DNA from: JAJEFO01 sp965221845
GTDB taxonomy: Bacteria > Pseudomonadota > Alphaproteobacteria > Rhodobacterales > Rhodobacteraceae
Direction: 5' to 3'
Assembly: GCA_965221845.1 (NCBI GenBank)
Contig: OZ244919.1
Coordinates: 620,001-684,000, forward strand
Length of the DNA: 64,000 nt
The notes under the pieces are model-generated. The model did no database searches and was not told where the DNA came from. It was given only the letters and a program-made list of their open reading frames with translations. A program made the position numbers and the translations under genes. Of this stretch, positions 15,383 through 24,985 are shown piece by piece (within the stretch, counting starts at the first letter, position 1; every line of letters begins with the position of its first letter).

Positions 15383-16507
15383 ATGCGTGCCGAAGCGGAA
15401 AGCGCGGTCGCCGCCATCGAGAGGTCGCTCGACCTGCTGGCCCGGCGCATGGACCGGGAAACGGCAGGGCATCGCCTGGAAGAGCTCAACGCGATGGCCG
15501 AGGACCCGAACCTCTGGGACGATCCCGCGCGCGCGCAGGCGCTCATGCGGGAGCGGCAGGCGCTCGTCGACGCGACCGGGCGCCTTGCGTCCATGCGGCA
15601 GGCGCTCTCGGACAACGTCGAGCTGATCGGGCTCGGCGAGCAGGAGGGCGATTCGGAGGTCCTGGCGGATGCCGAGGCGGCGCTGAAGTCTCTCGCCGAA
15701 CGTGCCGCGCAGGCCGAGATCGAGGCGTTGCTGGACGGCGAGGCCGACGGCAACGACACCTATCTCGAGATCAACGCCGGGGCCGGCGGAACGGAGAGCT
15801 GCGACTGGGCGAGAATGCTTGCGCGCATGTACGAGCGCTGGGCAGAGGCCCATGGCTACGCGGTGCAGGTCCAGTCCCTTCAGCCGGGCGAGGAGGCCGG
15901 CCTCAAGTCGGTATGCTTCAAGATCGCGGGCCCGAACGCGCACGGGTGGCTGAAGGCCGAAAGCGGCGTGCACAGGCTGGTCCGCATCTCTCCCTACGAC
16001 AGCGCGGCGCGCCGTCACACGTCCTTCTCGTCCGTATGGGTCTATCCCGTCGTCGACGACAGCATCGAGATCGCGGTGAACCCGGCGGACATCCGCATCG
16101 ACACCTACCGCTCGTCCGGGGCCGGCGGGCAGCACGTGAACACCACGGACTCCGCCGTCAGGATCACGCACGTCCCGACCGGCATCGTGGTCACCTCGTC
16201 CGAGAAGTCCCAGCACCAGAACCGCGAGATCGCCATGAAGACCTTGAAGTCCCGGCTGTACCAGCTGGAGCTCGAAAAGCGAAACGCCGCGATCGCCGAG
16301 GCCCATGAAGGCAAGGGGGACGCCGGCTGGGGCAGCCAGATCCGGTCCTACGTCCTTCAGCCCTACCAGATGGTGAAGGACCTTCGCACCGGGCACGAGA
16401 CGTCGGACACGACAGGCGTCCTGGACGGCGACATCGACGCATTCATGGCGGCGACGCTGGCGCTCGGGGCGTCCGGAAAGAGGAGGGACGAGGCGAGGGC
16501 GGGCTGA
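15383..16507 (+). CDS. prfB: Peptide chain release factor 2
   Basis: The 374-residue protein has the peptidyl-hydrolysis motif GGQ (SSGAGGQHVNTTDSAVRITH) and the stop-codon recognition region VHRLVRISPYDS. The tripeptide is SPY rather than the SPF of E. coli, as I recall for alphaproteobacterial RF2. It releases nascent chains at UGA and UAA. No internal UGA or programmed frameshift is visible: the frame is continuous from the ATG at 15383, which follows GGAGAGAGGTG. The length is normal. It is followed on the opposite strand by the PBP1A gene. Confidence 0.96.
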   Translation: MRAEAESAVAAIERSLDLLARRMDRETAGHRLEELNAMAEDPNLWDDPARAQALMRERQALVDATGRLASMRQALSDNVELIGLGEQEGDSEVLADAEAALKSLAERAAQAEIEALLDGEADGNDTYLEINAGAGGTESCDWARMLARMYERWAEAHGYAVQVQSLQPGEEAGLKSVCFKIAGPNAHGWLKAESGVHRLVRISPYDSAARRHTSFSSVWVYPVVDDSIEIAVNPADIRIDTYRSSGAGGQHVNTTDSAVRITHVPTGIVVTSSEKSQHQNREIAMKTLKSRLYQLELEKRNAAIAEAHEGKGDAGWGSQIRSYVLQPYQMVKDLRTGHETSDTTGVLDGDIDAFMAATLALGASGKRRDEARAG

Positions 16508-16546
16508 GCGAGGCGCTCGCGCCGCGAGCGGGACCGGCTTCCGCCC

Positions 16547-19237
16547 TCAGTAGAGCCCCCCCGCAGAGATTTCGCCTTCCGTGGCCTGCACCGGCAAGCC
16601 CGGGACCCGAAGCGCGTCGCCGGCCGCTTCCGGGAACGCGGGATCCCGGACGTCCTCGACTTCGTCCATGTTCGGCAGGTTCGATCCGAGGGCGAATCCG
16701 CCGTCAAAGGCGACGCCGAAGACAGGCTCCTCGCCTTCGCGGAAATATTCCGCCACCACGTTGTCGCCGACCGCGTCGTCGGGAAGGCGCGCGCCGTTGT
16801 TCCGGTCGATGTTGATGAACCTTCCGCCCGCCGGCACGGCAAAGCGTCCCCCGCCGTATTTCTTCACGGCCTCCTCCATGAACTCCTGAAACACCGGCGC
16901 GCACATCCTGCCCCCCGACGCGCTGCGGCCAAGGGGCTCCGGACGGTCGTAGCCGATGTAGCAGCCCGCCGCGATCTGCGACGTGAAACCTATGAACCAG
17001 ACGTCGCGCGCGTCGTTCGTCGTCCCCGTCTTGCCCGCGACGGGGACGTCGAGGCTGACCGCGCCCGACGCCGTGCCGCGCTCGACCACGCCCCGCATCA
17101 TGGAGGTGAGCTGGTATGCGGTGACGGGATCGAACGCGCGCTCCCTGTCGGAGGCGATCGCGGGAACGCGGTCCCCGGGAATGTCCCTCAGGCCGCATTC
17201 GACGCAGTTCCTGGGGTCGTGGCGGTAGATCGTCGTGCCCCAGCGGTCCTGGACCCTGTCGACGAGCGTCGGGGTCACCCTTTCGCCCCCGTTCGCGAAC
17301 ATCGAGTAGGCCGAGACCATTCGGTAGAGCGTGGTCTCCTGGGCTCCGAGGGCGTTGGCCAGGTAGGGATCCATCCTGTCGTAGACGCCGGACCGTTCGG
17401 CATAGCCGGCCACCACCTGCATCCCGATCTCCCGCGCCAGGCGAACCGTCATCAGGTTCCTGGACCGCTCGATGGCCGTTCTCAGGGGCGCAGGGCCGTA
17501 GAACTTGTCCGACGCGTTCTTGGGACTCCAGACCGTCCGGTCGTCCATCGCCACCTCTATGGGGGCGTCGACGATGATCGTTGCGGGCGAGAAGCCGGAA
17601 TCCAGAGCCGCCGCGTACACGAAGGGCTTGAAGGCGGAGCCTGGCTGGCGAAGGCCCTGCGTCGCGCGGTTGAAGTTCGATTCCTGGTAGGAGAAGCCCC
17701 CCTGAATCGCGAGCACCCGCCCGGTGTTCACGTCCATTGCCATGAATGCGCCCTGCACGCCCGGGACCTGGCGCAGCGAGAAGTCCGGGCCTGACGAAGC
17801 GTCGCCCTCGTGGCGCACGTAGATCACGTCGCCGACGTTCAGGATGTCGCTCGCCCCGGCCGCCTTCCTGACCCATTCGAAATCCTCGGGCGTCAGGAGG
17901 AAGCCCTCTCCCGCCCGTCCCTCGACACCAATGCGCGCCGTGCCGCCCTCGATCCCAAGCACCACGGCAGGCGACCAGCCCTCCACGTCCCGGGCGAGCT
18001 TCGGGATCTCCGCGAGGGCGGCCCGCCAGCCGGCCTCCAGCCCGTCGGGCGCGAGCGAGGCGGCCGGCCCCCGCCACCTGCCCCGCGCCCGGTCATATTC
18101 CTCCAGGGCATGACGGAGCGCCCGCGCGGCGTTCCTCTGCATTTCGGGATCGATGGTCGCGCGGATCGTGAGTCCCGCCGACCTGAACCCGTCGTCGCCG
18201 AATTCCCGGCTCAGCTGCCGCCTGATCTCCTCGGTGAAGTAGTCTCGCGAAGGAAGCCTTGCCGCGAAGGATTCCCTGTCCCCCGCCTGGACCGTCAGCA
18301 AGGGCGCGGCGACAGCGGCCTCGTAGGCGCCCCTGTCCAAGTGACCGTTCTGCCACATCTCCCGGAGCACGAAGTCCCGCCGCCCGATCGCGCGCGCGGT
18401 TGCGCGGACCGGATGATAGGTCGACGGCGCCTTTGGCAGCGCGGCCAGGTAGGCGGCGTCCTGAGGCTCCAGTTCCGCAAGCGTCTTGTTGAAATACGCC
18501 TGGGCGGCGGCGGCCACGCCGTATGCATTCTGGCCGAGGAATATCTCGTTGAGGTAGATCTCCAGGATCTTTTCGCGGCCTATCCTTGCAACCATGCGAT
18601 TGGCCTGGATCAGTTCCTTGATCTTCCGCTCGATCGCGCGCTCGCTCCCGAAGTAGATGATCTTGGCCACCTGCTGCGGGATGGTCGAGGCGCCCCTGAG
18701 CGACCGGCCCCCGGACGCGGCCGCCTCGTAGAGGGCGGCGGCGATCCCGCGGACGTCGAAGCCGGCGTGCGCGTAGAAGTTCTTGTCCTCGGCGGACAGG
18801 AAGGCCTGCTTCACGAGATCCGGAATCTCGTCACCGGGAATGTAGATGCGCCGCTGCTGGGCGTACTCGTCGATGATGCGCCCTTCCGGCGAATAGATCC
18901 TGGTCAGGGTCGGCGGCTGGTAGTTGGCGAGGGACGAAACGTCCGGCAACCCCTCCTCGTGGGCCGCGAACACCATCCATGCCAGCAGCGAGAACGTCAG
19001 CGCGCCCAGCGCGATCGTGCTGAACGCCGCGCCGGCAAGCAGGAGGAGGCTTCTGGCCAAGCCCCTTCCCGGCCGAGCGCGAATCACCCCCGGCGACCCC
19101 TCCAGAGACGGACGGGGCCGGCCGGGCCGGGACTTCGCAGTCTGCGGCCGCATCGCCCGCAAGCCGGCTCCGTCCGTCCCGGCATCTCCGGCCCGTGCGG
19201 GCGGGCTCAACGGCGGCTCGACCCTACGCGGCGCCAT
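16547..19237 (-). CDS. mrcA: Class A penicillin-binding protein 1A
   Basis: The 896-residue bifunctional murein synthase has a proline/arginine-rich cytoplasmic tail and one membrane anchor (about residues 60-92). The transglycosylase domain has catalytic E150 in SAEDKNFYAHAGF and the STIPQQVAKI motif. The transpeptidase has S534-x-x-K537 (PGSAFKPF), S592-R-N594 and K736-TGT. It polymerises and crosslinks peptidoglycan in the periplasm. The insert between the two domains (about 380-490) is the OB-like region usual in long PBP1As. The listed start overlaps the upstream aminotransferase by 14 bases. An internal Met at residue 29 is a possible alternative start, which would only shorten the cytoplasmic tail. 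Confidence 0.95.
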   Translation of the reverse strand: MAPRRVEPPLSPPARAGDAGTDGAGLRAMRPQTAKSRPGRPRPSLEGSPGVIRARPGRGLARSLLLLAGAAFSTIALGALTFSLLAWMVFAAHEEGLPDVSSLANYQPPTLTRIYSPEGRIIDEYAQQRRIYIPGDEIPDLVKQAFLSAEDKNFYAHAGFDVRGIAAALYEAAASGGRSLRGASTIPQQVAKIIYFGSERAIERKIKELIQANRMVARIGREKILEIYLNEIFLGQNAYGVAAAAQAYFNKTLAELEPQDAAYLAALPKAPSTYHPVRATARAIGRRDFVLREMWQNGHLDRGAYEAAVAAPLLTVQAGDRESFAARLPSRDYFTEEIRRQLSREFGDDGFRSAGLTIRATIDPEMQRNAARALRHALEEYDRARGRWRGPAASLAPDGLEAGWRAALAEIPKLARDVEGWSPAVVLGIEGGTARIGVEGRAGEGFLLTPEDFEWVRKAAGASDILNVGDVIYVRHEGDASSGPDFSLRQVPGVQGAFMAMDVNTGRVLAIQGGFSYQESNFNRATQGLRQPGSAFKPFVYAAALDSGFSPATIIVDAPIEVAMDDRTVWSPKNASDKFYGPAPLRTAIERSRNLMTVRLAREIGMQVVAGYAERSGVYDRMDPYLANALGAQETTLYRMVSAYSMFANGGERVTPTLVDRVQDRWGTTIYRHDPRNCVECGLRDIPGDRVPAIASDRERAFDPVTAYQLTSMMRGVVERGTASGAVSLDVPVAGKTGTTNDARDVWFIGFTSQIAAGCYIGYDRPEPLGRSASGGRMCAPVFQEFMEEAVKKYGGGRFAVPAGGRFINIDRNNGARLPDDAVGDNVVAEYFREGEEPVFGVAFDGGFALGSNLPNMDEVEDVRDPAFPEAAGDALRVPGLPVQATEGEISAGGLY

Positions 19238-20402
19238 GGCGGGCCTCCATGAAACGCCCCAGGCGCGCCAGCCCCTCCTCGATGTCCGGGGTCGCGCATG
19301 CGTAGGAGAGCCTGATCGTGCGCCCGCCCCTCGCCCTGTCGAAGTCCGCTCCGGGCGTCACCGCGACTCCTGCCGCGTCAAGGATGTCTCTGGCAAACGC
19401 CCGGCTGTCGCCGGCGAAGCGGGCGACATCGGCATAGACGTAGAACGCGCCGTCCGGCGGCGCGATCGGGTCAAGCCCGCATTCCGCCAGGCCCTTTACC
19501 ATCAGGTCACGGTTGGCCCGGTACGTGGCCACGTTCCCTTCGAGCTCGCCGTCGCAGTCCATCGCGGCGAGCGCCGCGACCTGGCTGGCGTGCGGAGCGC
19601 AGATGAACATGTTCTGGGCGAGCCGCTCGATCGTGCGCACATGCGCCTCCGGGACAACCATCCAGCCGACCCGCCAGCCCGTCATGGAGAAATACTTGGA
19701 AAAGGAATTGATGACGCAGGCATTGTCCGAGACCTCGAGCGCCGTGACTGCCCGGCGCTCGTACTCGATCCCGTGATAGATCTCGTCCGAGATCAAATGG
19801 GCGCCCCGTTCGGACGCCGCGTCATGCAGCGCCGCCAAGGCCTTCCTGTCCAGCATCGTTCCGGTCGGATTCGCCGGCGATGCGACGATCAGGCCCTTGA
19901 TGCCGTCCGGCAGCAGGTCCGGCGCGGGCTGGTACCGGTCCTCGGCACGGGTTTCGACATCGGCCGGAACCAGGCTGAGCGCCCGCAGGATCTGGCGGCA
20001 CGAGGGATACCCGGGAGATCCGAGCGCCACCCGGTCGCCCGGATCGAAGAGCGCCGTGAAAGCCAGCAGGAAGGCGCCGGACGATCCGGCCGTGACGATG
20101 ACGCGCTCCGGCGACAGGTCGACGCCGTACCGAGACCGGTAGAGCAGCGCGATCCTCTCCCGCAGCGCCGGAATGCCCAGCGCCAGTGTGTATCCAAGGG
20201 GGCTTCTCTCCATGGCCTCCGCGAGCGCCTGCCGGGCCCTCAGCGGCGCGGGCGTGCCGGGCTGCCCGACCTCCATGTGCATGATGCGCCGGCCTTCGGC
20301 CTCGGCCCGCGCTGCCGCGTCCATGACGTCCATGACGATGAACGGGTCTATTTCAGACCGGCGGGAAAGGTGCATGGGACCGACCTCGATGATGGCTGTC
20401 AT
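19224..20402 (-). CDS. Class I/II PLP-dependent aminotransferase
   Basis: The 392-residue fold-type I aminotransferase has the PLP-binding lysine K236 in NSFSKYFSMTGWR, N178 in SPANPTG, D206 and Y209 in ISDEIYHG, and a C-terminal carboxylate-binding Arg in TIRLSYA. It resembles AspC/ArAT-type enzymes that exchange amino groups between amino and keto acids, but the precise amino acid cannot be told. The start at 20402 gives MTAIIEVGP; another Met eight codons later is possible. It overlaps the following PBP1A gene by 14 bases, so the two may be co-transcribed without being functionally linked. Confidence 0.9.
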   Translation of the reverse strand: MTAIIEVGPMHLSRRSEIDPFIVMDVMDAAARAEAEGRRIMHMEVGQPGTPAPLRARQALAEAMERSPLGYTLALGIPALRERIALLYRSRYGVDLSPERVIVTAGSSGAFLLAFTALFDPGDRVALGSPGYPSCRQILRALSLVPADVETRAEDRYQPAPDLLPDGIKGLIVASPANPTGTMLDRKALAALHDAASERGAHLISDEIYHGIEYERRAVTALEVSDNACVINSFSKYFSMTGWRVGWMVVPEAHVRTIERLAQNMFICAPHASQVAALAAMDCDGELEGNVATYRANRDLMVKGLAECGLDPIAPPDGAFYVYADVARFAGDSRAFARDILDAAGVAVTPGADFDRARGGRTIRLSYACATPDIEEGLARLGRFMEARHGAA

Positions 20403-20982
20403 CTGCCAAAGTTGCCGAACGGCGTCAACAAAGGCGTTGGCGCCGCAGGAGGCGCTTGCGCGGTCCGCAGGGGACTGAACCGCAGCGGCCCATCGCGGGG
20501 CGCCGGTCTTTCTTCGCCCTGAACGGGGCGGTCGGACGCCTGTTGCGTCGCTGACGGGTCGCATCATGTCGCTTTCGGGGCTCAGGGCCTGCCGAACGCC
20601 CGGGCCGGCATCGCATGCCGCGAACGCGGAACACCGCGCATTTTCGGCCCGCCGGCGACCGTTCCGTCCTGGGGCCTTCGACGTTCCCGCGCCCGCAGAG
20701 GCGCGCGCTCCGCACGCTCCCGCCTTCGATCGCCGAGAGTCTCGCGCACCCGAACCGGGCGCTGCGGCGCGCACCGGACTCCGGCCGTGACCCACGACCG
20801 TGCAGGAGCCGACGGCCCCGGCCGCCTCAAGGCCCGGCGCTTGCCGCAACCCGCCGAAGAAGGCGGCCGCCCACGAGAAGCCGCCGCAGCGCAAACGCCC
20901 CGGCGGGCCGCCGGCTTGGATTTCCTGCTGCGTTGCAGTACCGTCCCGACGGGTATCGAAGGCTGTCGTGAGGGGCATCCGG
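20403..20982. other. 580-base divergent intergenic region
   Basis: This region lies between the aminotransferase and type I secretion starts. Long open frames cross it on both strands, but all are low-complexity Arg/Pro/Ala translations with no domain. It must contain two promoters, which I cannot place with confidence. No RNA gene is recognised. Confidence 0.4.
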
Positions 20983-22713
20983 ATGAACGGGCAGATGCAG
21001 GGCCCTGAGGGCGCGGGCCAGCGTGAGGGACGCGCGGAGCTCCGCAAGGCGCTTGCCGAAAGCCGGGGACTCGTCCTGTCGATCGGGCTGTTCAGCGCGT
21101 TCGTGAACCTTCTGATGCTGACGGGCCCGCTGTTCATGCTGCAGCTGTACGACCGGGTCCTGACGTCCCGCTCGGAGGCGACGCTGGTGGCCCTGATCGG
21201 GATCACGGCCTTCCTGTTCCTGGCGATGGGGCTGCTGGACCATGCGCGGGGCCGCGTGCTGGCGCGCGTCGGCGCGCGCTTCCAGACGGCGCTCGACGCG
21301 CGGGTGACGGGCGCGGTGCTGGCGCAGGCGGGGAGGTCGCCGGCGGCGCGGAACGGCCCGCCGGCGGGGCCGCGCGACCTGGAGGCGATCCAGCGCTTCA
21401 TGACGGGCCAGGGGCCGTTCGCCTTCTTCGACGCCCCGTGGACGCCGCTGTTCCTCGCGGTCCTGTTCGTCTTCCACTGGCTTCTGGGCGTGTTCGCGGC
21501 CTTGGCGGGCGCGCTTCTGGCCGCGGTCGCACTGATGAACGGGCTGCGAACCCGCAGGCTGCAGGGGGAGGCCGGCGAGGCGCGCGACCTGGCGGCCCGC
21601 GCGACCGGGCAGTTCCGGAACGGCGCGGAGGCAGTGCGCGGCCTGGGCATGCGGCGCGCGGCGAACAGGCGCATCGCGGCCCTGCGCGAGGACGCCCTGG
21701 CGGCGACGGTCGCGGCCTCGGATCGCGGCGGGGCCTGGACGGTGACGTCGCGGACGCTCCGGCTGTTCCTGCAGTCGATGATGCTCGGTCTGGGCGGTTG
21801 GCTGGCCATCCGCGGCGAGGTGACGCCGGGCGTGATGATCGCCGCGTCCATCCTTCTCGGCCGGGCGCTTGCGCCGCTGGACCTTGCGATCGCGCAGTGG
21901 CCCGCGCTGCAGGGGGCGCTCAGGTCGCGGCGCGCGCTGGCGCGATTGCTTTCCGAGACGCCGGAGGAACCGGAACCCATGCCGCTGCCGGCGGCGCGGG
22001 CCGTGCTCGAGGTCGAGGGCCTTCACGTGGCGCCGCCCGGCGGGGAACGCCCGGCGGTGCGCAACGTCTCCTTCCGCCTGGATCCCGGCCAGGCGGTCGG
22101 GATCGCGGGCCCCTCCGGCTGCGGCAAGTCGACGCTGGCGCGGGCGCTGGCGGGGGTCTGGCCCCCCGCGTCAGGCAGTGTGACGCTGGACGGCGCGGCT
22201 CTGGACCAGTACTCCGACGAGCAGCGTGCGCAGCACCTCGGCTGGCTGCCGCAGGAAACCGTCCTGTTCGAGGGGACGGTGGCGGAGAACATCGCCCGCA
22301 TGGCGCCGGACGCGCCCGCGGAGGCGGTCGTGCAGGCGGCCCGGCTCGCGGGGGCGCACGAGATGATCGTCGGCCTGCCGGGCGGGTACAACTTTCCGGT
22401 CGCTGCCGGCGGCGCGACCCTTTCCGGCGGCCAGCGCCGGAGAATCGCGTTGGCGCGCGCCTTCTTCAACGATCCCGCGGTGGTGATCCTCGACGAACCC
22501 GACGCCCATCTCGACCACGCGGGCTCCGAGGCGCTGCAGCGGGCGGTGGCGGCGCTGAAGGAGCGCGACGGCGCTGCGGTGATCGTGTCCCACCGTCGCA
22601 GCTCGTTCGCCGAGTGCGATCTGGTGCTGCTGATGGACGGCGGCCGCCTGAAGGCGGGCACGGATGACGGGGCGGCGCGGCCGCGGGGCGGCGGGGTCGG
22701 GACGGTCGCGTGA
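20983..22713 (+). CDS. Type I secretion ABC transporter (PrtD-like)
   Basis: The 576-residue protein has a half-size ABC exporter layout. Membrane helices begin GLVLSIGLFSAFVNLLMLTG, and MLQLYDRVLTSRS is the signature of PrtD-type exporters. The C-terminal ATPase has Walker A GPSGCGKST, LSGGQRRR and Walker B VVILDEPD. There is no N-terminal C39 peptidase domain, so its cargo should carry an uncleaved C-terminal signal. The ATG at 20983 has GAGGGGC eight bases upstream; a GTG at 20968 is an alternative. It overlaps the membrane fusion protein gene by four bases (GTGA). No outer-membrane partner or RTX-type cargo is encoded nearby. Confidence 0.92.
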   Translation: MNGQMQGPEGAGQREGRAELRKALAESRGLVLSIGLFSAFVNLLMLTGPLFMLQLYDRVLTSRSEATLVALIGITAFLFLAMGLLDHARGRVLARVGARFQTALDARVTGAVLAQAGRSPAARNGPPAGPRDLEAIQRFMTGQGPFAFFDAPWTPLFLAVLFVFHWLLGVFAALAGALLAAVALMNGLRTRRLQGEAGEARDLAARATGQFRNGAEAVRGLGMRRAANRRIAALREDALAATVAASDRGGAWTVTSRTLRLFLQSMMLGLGGWLAIRGEVTPGVMIAASILLGRALAPLDLAIAQWPALQGALRSRRALARLLSETPEEPEPMPLPAARAVLEVEGLHVAPPGGERPAVRNVSFRLDPGQAVGIAGPSGCGKSTLARALAGVWPPASGSVTLDGAALDQYSDEQRAQHLGWLPQETVLFEGTVAENIARMAPDAPAEAVVQAARLAGAHEMIVGLPGGYNFPVAAGGATLSGGQRRRIALARAFFNDPAVVILDEPDAHLDHAGSEALQRAVAALKERDGAAVIVSHRRSSFAECDLVLLMDGGRLKAGTDDGAARPRGGGVGTVA

Positions 22714-24143
22714 CGGACAGGACGCATTCGGCCCGCCGCGGCCTGCTGATCGGGTTCGTCACCCTTGCCGTGCTGTGCGGCGGCCTGTTCGGCTGGGGCG
22801 CCATGGCATCGCTTTCCGGCGCGGTCATCGCCGTCGGCAGGGTCGAGACGGAGGGCGGCGTCCGGGCGGTCGAGCATGTCGACGGCGGGACCGTGACCGG
22901 CATCCCGGTGCGCGACGGCGACCGGGTGGAGGCGGGCGACGTTCTGGTGCGCCTCGACGGGGCGCTCCTGCGGTCGGAGGCGGCCGTCCTGGAGGCTGAG
23001 CTTCACGACCTGGTCGCGCGGCGCAACCGCCTGGAGGCGGAGTTCCGGGACGCGGACATGGTCGTCTGGAGCCCGATGCTCTCCGCGGCGGCCGAGGCCT
23101 CTCCGGAGGTGGCCGAAGCGATCGACGGGCACCGCCGCCTGTTCGAGGCGCGCCGCGTCTCCCGCGACGGCTTCAAGGCGCAGCTGCGGGAGCGGATCAC
23201 GCAGACCCGCCGCCAGATCGCGGGGTTCGAGGCGCAGGCGGCGTCGCTCGCGCGGCAGGCCGAGCTGCTGGCCGAGGATCTGGCCGTCCAGCGGCGCCTT
23301 CTGGATTCCGGGCTGACCCGGCGTTCCGGGGTCCTGGCACTCGAGCGCGACCTGGCGGCCATCGAGGGGCGGGCGGGCGACGCCGCGGCCCGGATCGCCG
23401 CGGCGCAGGGCCGGATCGCGGAGCTGGAGACACAGGTCCTCCAGGTCGACAGCCGCCGCGTCGAGGACGCCGAGGCCGAAACCCGCGAGGTGCGGGCGCA
23501 GGAGAAGGCGGTGCGCGAGCGCCTCGCCGGGATCAGGACGCGCATCACGCGCCTCGACGTGCGCGCGCCGGCGACCGGCGCCGTCCACGGCCTCGCGGTC
23601 TCGGCCGTGGGCGAAGTGCTGCAGCCGGGCGAGACCGTGGCCGAGATCGTCCCCGAGGGGGCGGCGTTCATCGCAAAGGTCCGGGTCGAGCCCGTCCACA
23701 TAGACCAGGTCCGGCACGGACAGGAGGCGCTGCTGCGGTTCTCCGCGTTCTCGCAGAGCACCACCCCCGAATACCGTGGCACGGTCAGCCGAGTCTCCGC
23801 CGACGCGCTCGCCGACGAGCGCAGCGGGCTGGCCTGGTACGAGGTGGACGTCGCCATCGGCGCACCCGCCGGCCCGGACCCGGGATCCGGAACCAGCGCC
23901 TGGCTCGTGCGGGCCAGGACCGCCCTGGAGGGCTTGCTCGAAACCGGAGCGGGGGCGGAAACGCCTTCGCCGGCGGCGCCGGAAGGGGGCGTCGCCGGCG
24001 TTCCGGAAGGGGCCGTCCCCGGCCTGCCACTCGCGCCCGGCATGCCGGTCGAGGCCTACCTGCGCACCGGCGAGCGCTCCCCTCTCAGCTACCTCGTCAA
24101 GCCGCTCGCCGACTACTTTCAGGGATCCATGCGGGAAGAGTGA
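22710..24143 (+). CDS. Type I secretion membrane fusion protein (HlyD/PrtE-like)
   Basis: The 477-residue periplasmic adaptor has one N-terminal membrane anchor (GLLIGFVTLAVLCGGLFGWGAM), a split lipoyl domain (GTVTGIPVRDGDRVEAGDVL and DVRAPATGAVHGLAV) and a long coiled-coil hairpin (about residues 95-275). The C-terminal beta region has an unusual Pro/Ala/Gly-rich insert (about 390-430). It links the PrtD-like ABC protein to an outer-membrane channel. Translation starts at GTG overlapping the ABC gene stop. Only the insert departs from the family norm of about 430-450 residues. Confidence 0.9.
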   Translation: MTDRTHSARRGLLIGFVTLAVLCGGLFGWGAMASLSGAVIAVGRVETEGGVRAVEHVDGGTVTGIPVRDGDRVEAGDVLVRLDGALLRSEAAVLEAELHDLVARRNRLEAEFRDADMVVWSPMLSAAAEASPEVAEAIDGHRRLFEARRVSRDGFKAQLRERITQTRRQIAGFEAQAASLARQAELLAEDLAVQRRLLDSGLTRRSGVLALERDLAAIEGRAGDAAARIAAAQGRIAELETQVLQVDSRRVEDAEAETREVRAQEKAVRERLAGIRTRITRLDVRAPATGAVHGLAVSAVGEVLQPGETVAEIVPEGAAFIAKVRVEPVHIDQVRHGQEALLRFSAFSQSTTPEYRGTVSRVSADALADERSGLAWYEVDVAIGAPAGPDPGSGTSAWLVRARTALEGLLETGAGAETPSPAAPEGGVAGVPEGAVPGLPLAPGMPVEAYLRTGERSPLSYLVKPLADYFQGSMREE

Positions 24144-24372
24144 CCGCAGGAGGGACTGCGAGGGCCTCCCGGCCATGCCGCGCCCGCCCGCGCGTTCGAG
24201 AGCGGAACGAGGGGCTGAACGGCGGCCTCCGGCCGAAAGGGCCGACGGCCGGGAAGTGCGGAGTGCGGCCTTGAATCTTGCGGACGCCTTCCGTCCGTGA
24301 GAGACGAATTCATCGCGGCGGGTGCGAGAGCGTGGGAGCGCGCCTTCGCCATGCGGCACGGGAGGATGCAGG

Positions 24373-24855
24373 ATGCGCAGCGCGATACTGGCGGCCCTTG
24401 CCACAATCACCCCGGCGATGCAGCCGGCGGAACTGGCCGCAGGGCCTGCCTCAGGCGTCAGTGATCCGGATCCCGTCGTCCAGATGTACGGCCACTCGGC
24501 CGGGTTCTCTTTCCGGATGCCTGACGGGTTCGTGAGCGGCACGACATGGCCCGAAGGCGCGGAGCTGGTCGAGGGCGCGCCTTCCCGGGAGCGAAAGGCG
24601 ATCAGCATTGACATGGAGGGAAGCCGCGTCCGCCTGCCCTCCGGTCACGGCTTTCGCCGGCTTCTTGACGGCAAGGCCGCCTACGCGGTCAGCAGCGGAA
24701 GGGACGGCCACGGCGAGGGGACATGGTCGCTCCTGGCCGTCTGGGAGAGCCCGCGCGGACCCGTGGCGCTGCGCGCGCGGCAGGCAGGCCCGTCAGATCC
24801 GCCTCCAGACTTCCAGTGGGCATGGGAGATCTTCGAGACGCTCGAGATCCGCTGA
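24373..24855 (+). CDS. Small exported protein of unknown function
   Basis: The 160-residue product has a weak signal-like N-terminus (MRSAILAALATITPAMQPAELAAG) and a mature domain containing FSFRMPDGFVSGTTWPEG, SIDMEGSRVRLPSGHGFRRL and a C-terminal WAWEIFETLEIR. I do not recognise the family; the size and mixed alpha/beta pattern resemble PsbP-like periplasmic proteins. GGAGGATGCAGG precedes the ATG at 24373, so the longer upstream frame is not used. It sits between the type I secretion pair and the Fic gene, 131 bases upstream of the latter. Confidence 0.65.
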   Translation: MRSAILAALATITPAMQPAELAAGPASGVSDPDPVVQMYGHSAGFSFRMPDGFVSGTTWPEGAELVEGAPSRERKAISIDMEGSRVRLPSGHGFRRLLDGKAAYAVSSGRDGHGEGTWSLLAVWESPRGPVALRARQAGPSDPPPDFQWAWEIFETLEIR

Positions 24856-24985
24856 CAACCGGCGGCGGCGCCCCGGAATGCAGGGCGGCATCCCGGGCCG
24901 CGTTGCCGGCGCGACGCCCCGTCGCAGGCCAGCCTGGCGGGCGCCCTTTGACACCCCCGGGTCCGGGACGTAGCCTGCGGACGAG

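Noticed and set aside
15383..16507. Possible programmed frameshift in prfB
   Set aside because: The reading frame is continuous through the region where UGA would lie, so no autoregulatory shift is present.
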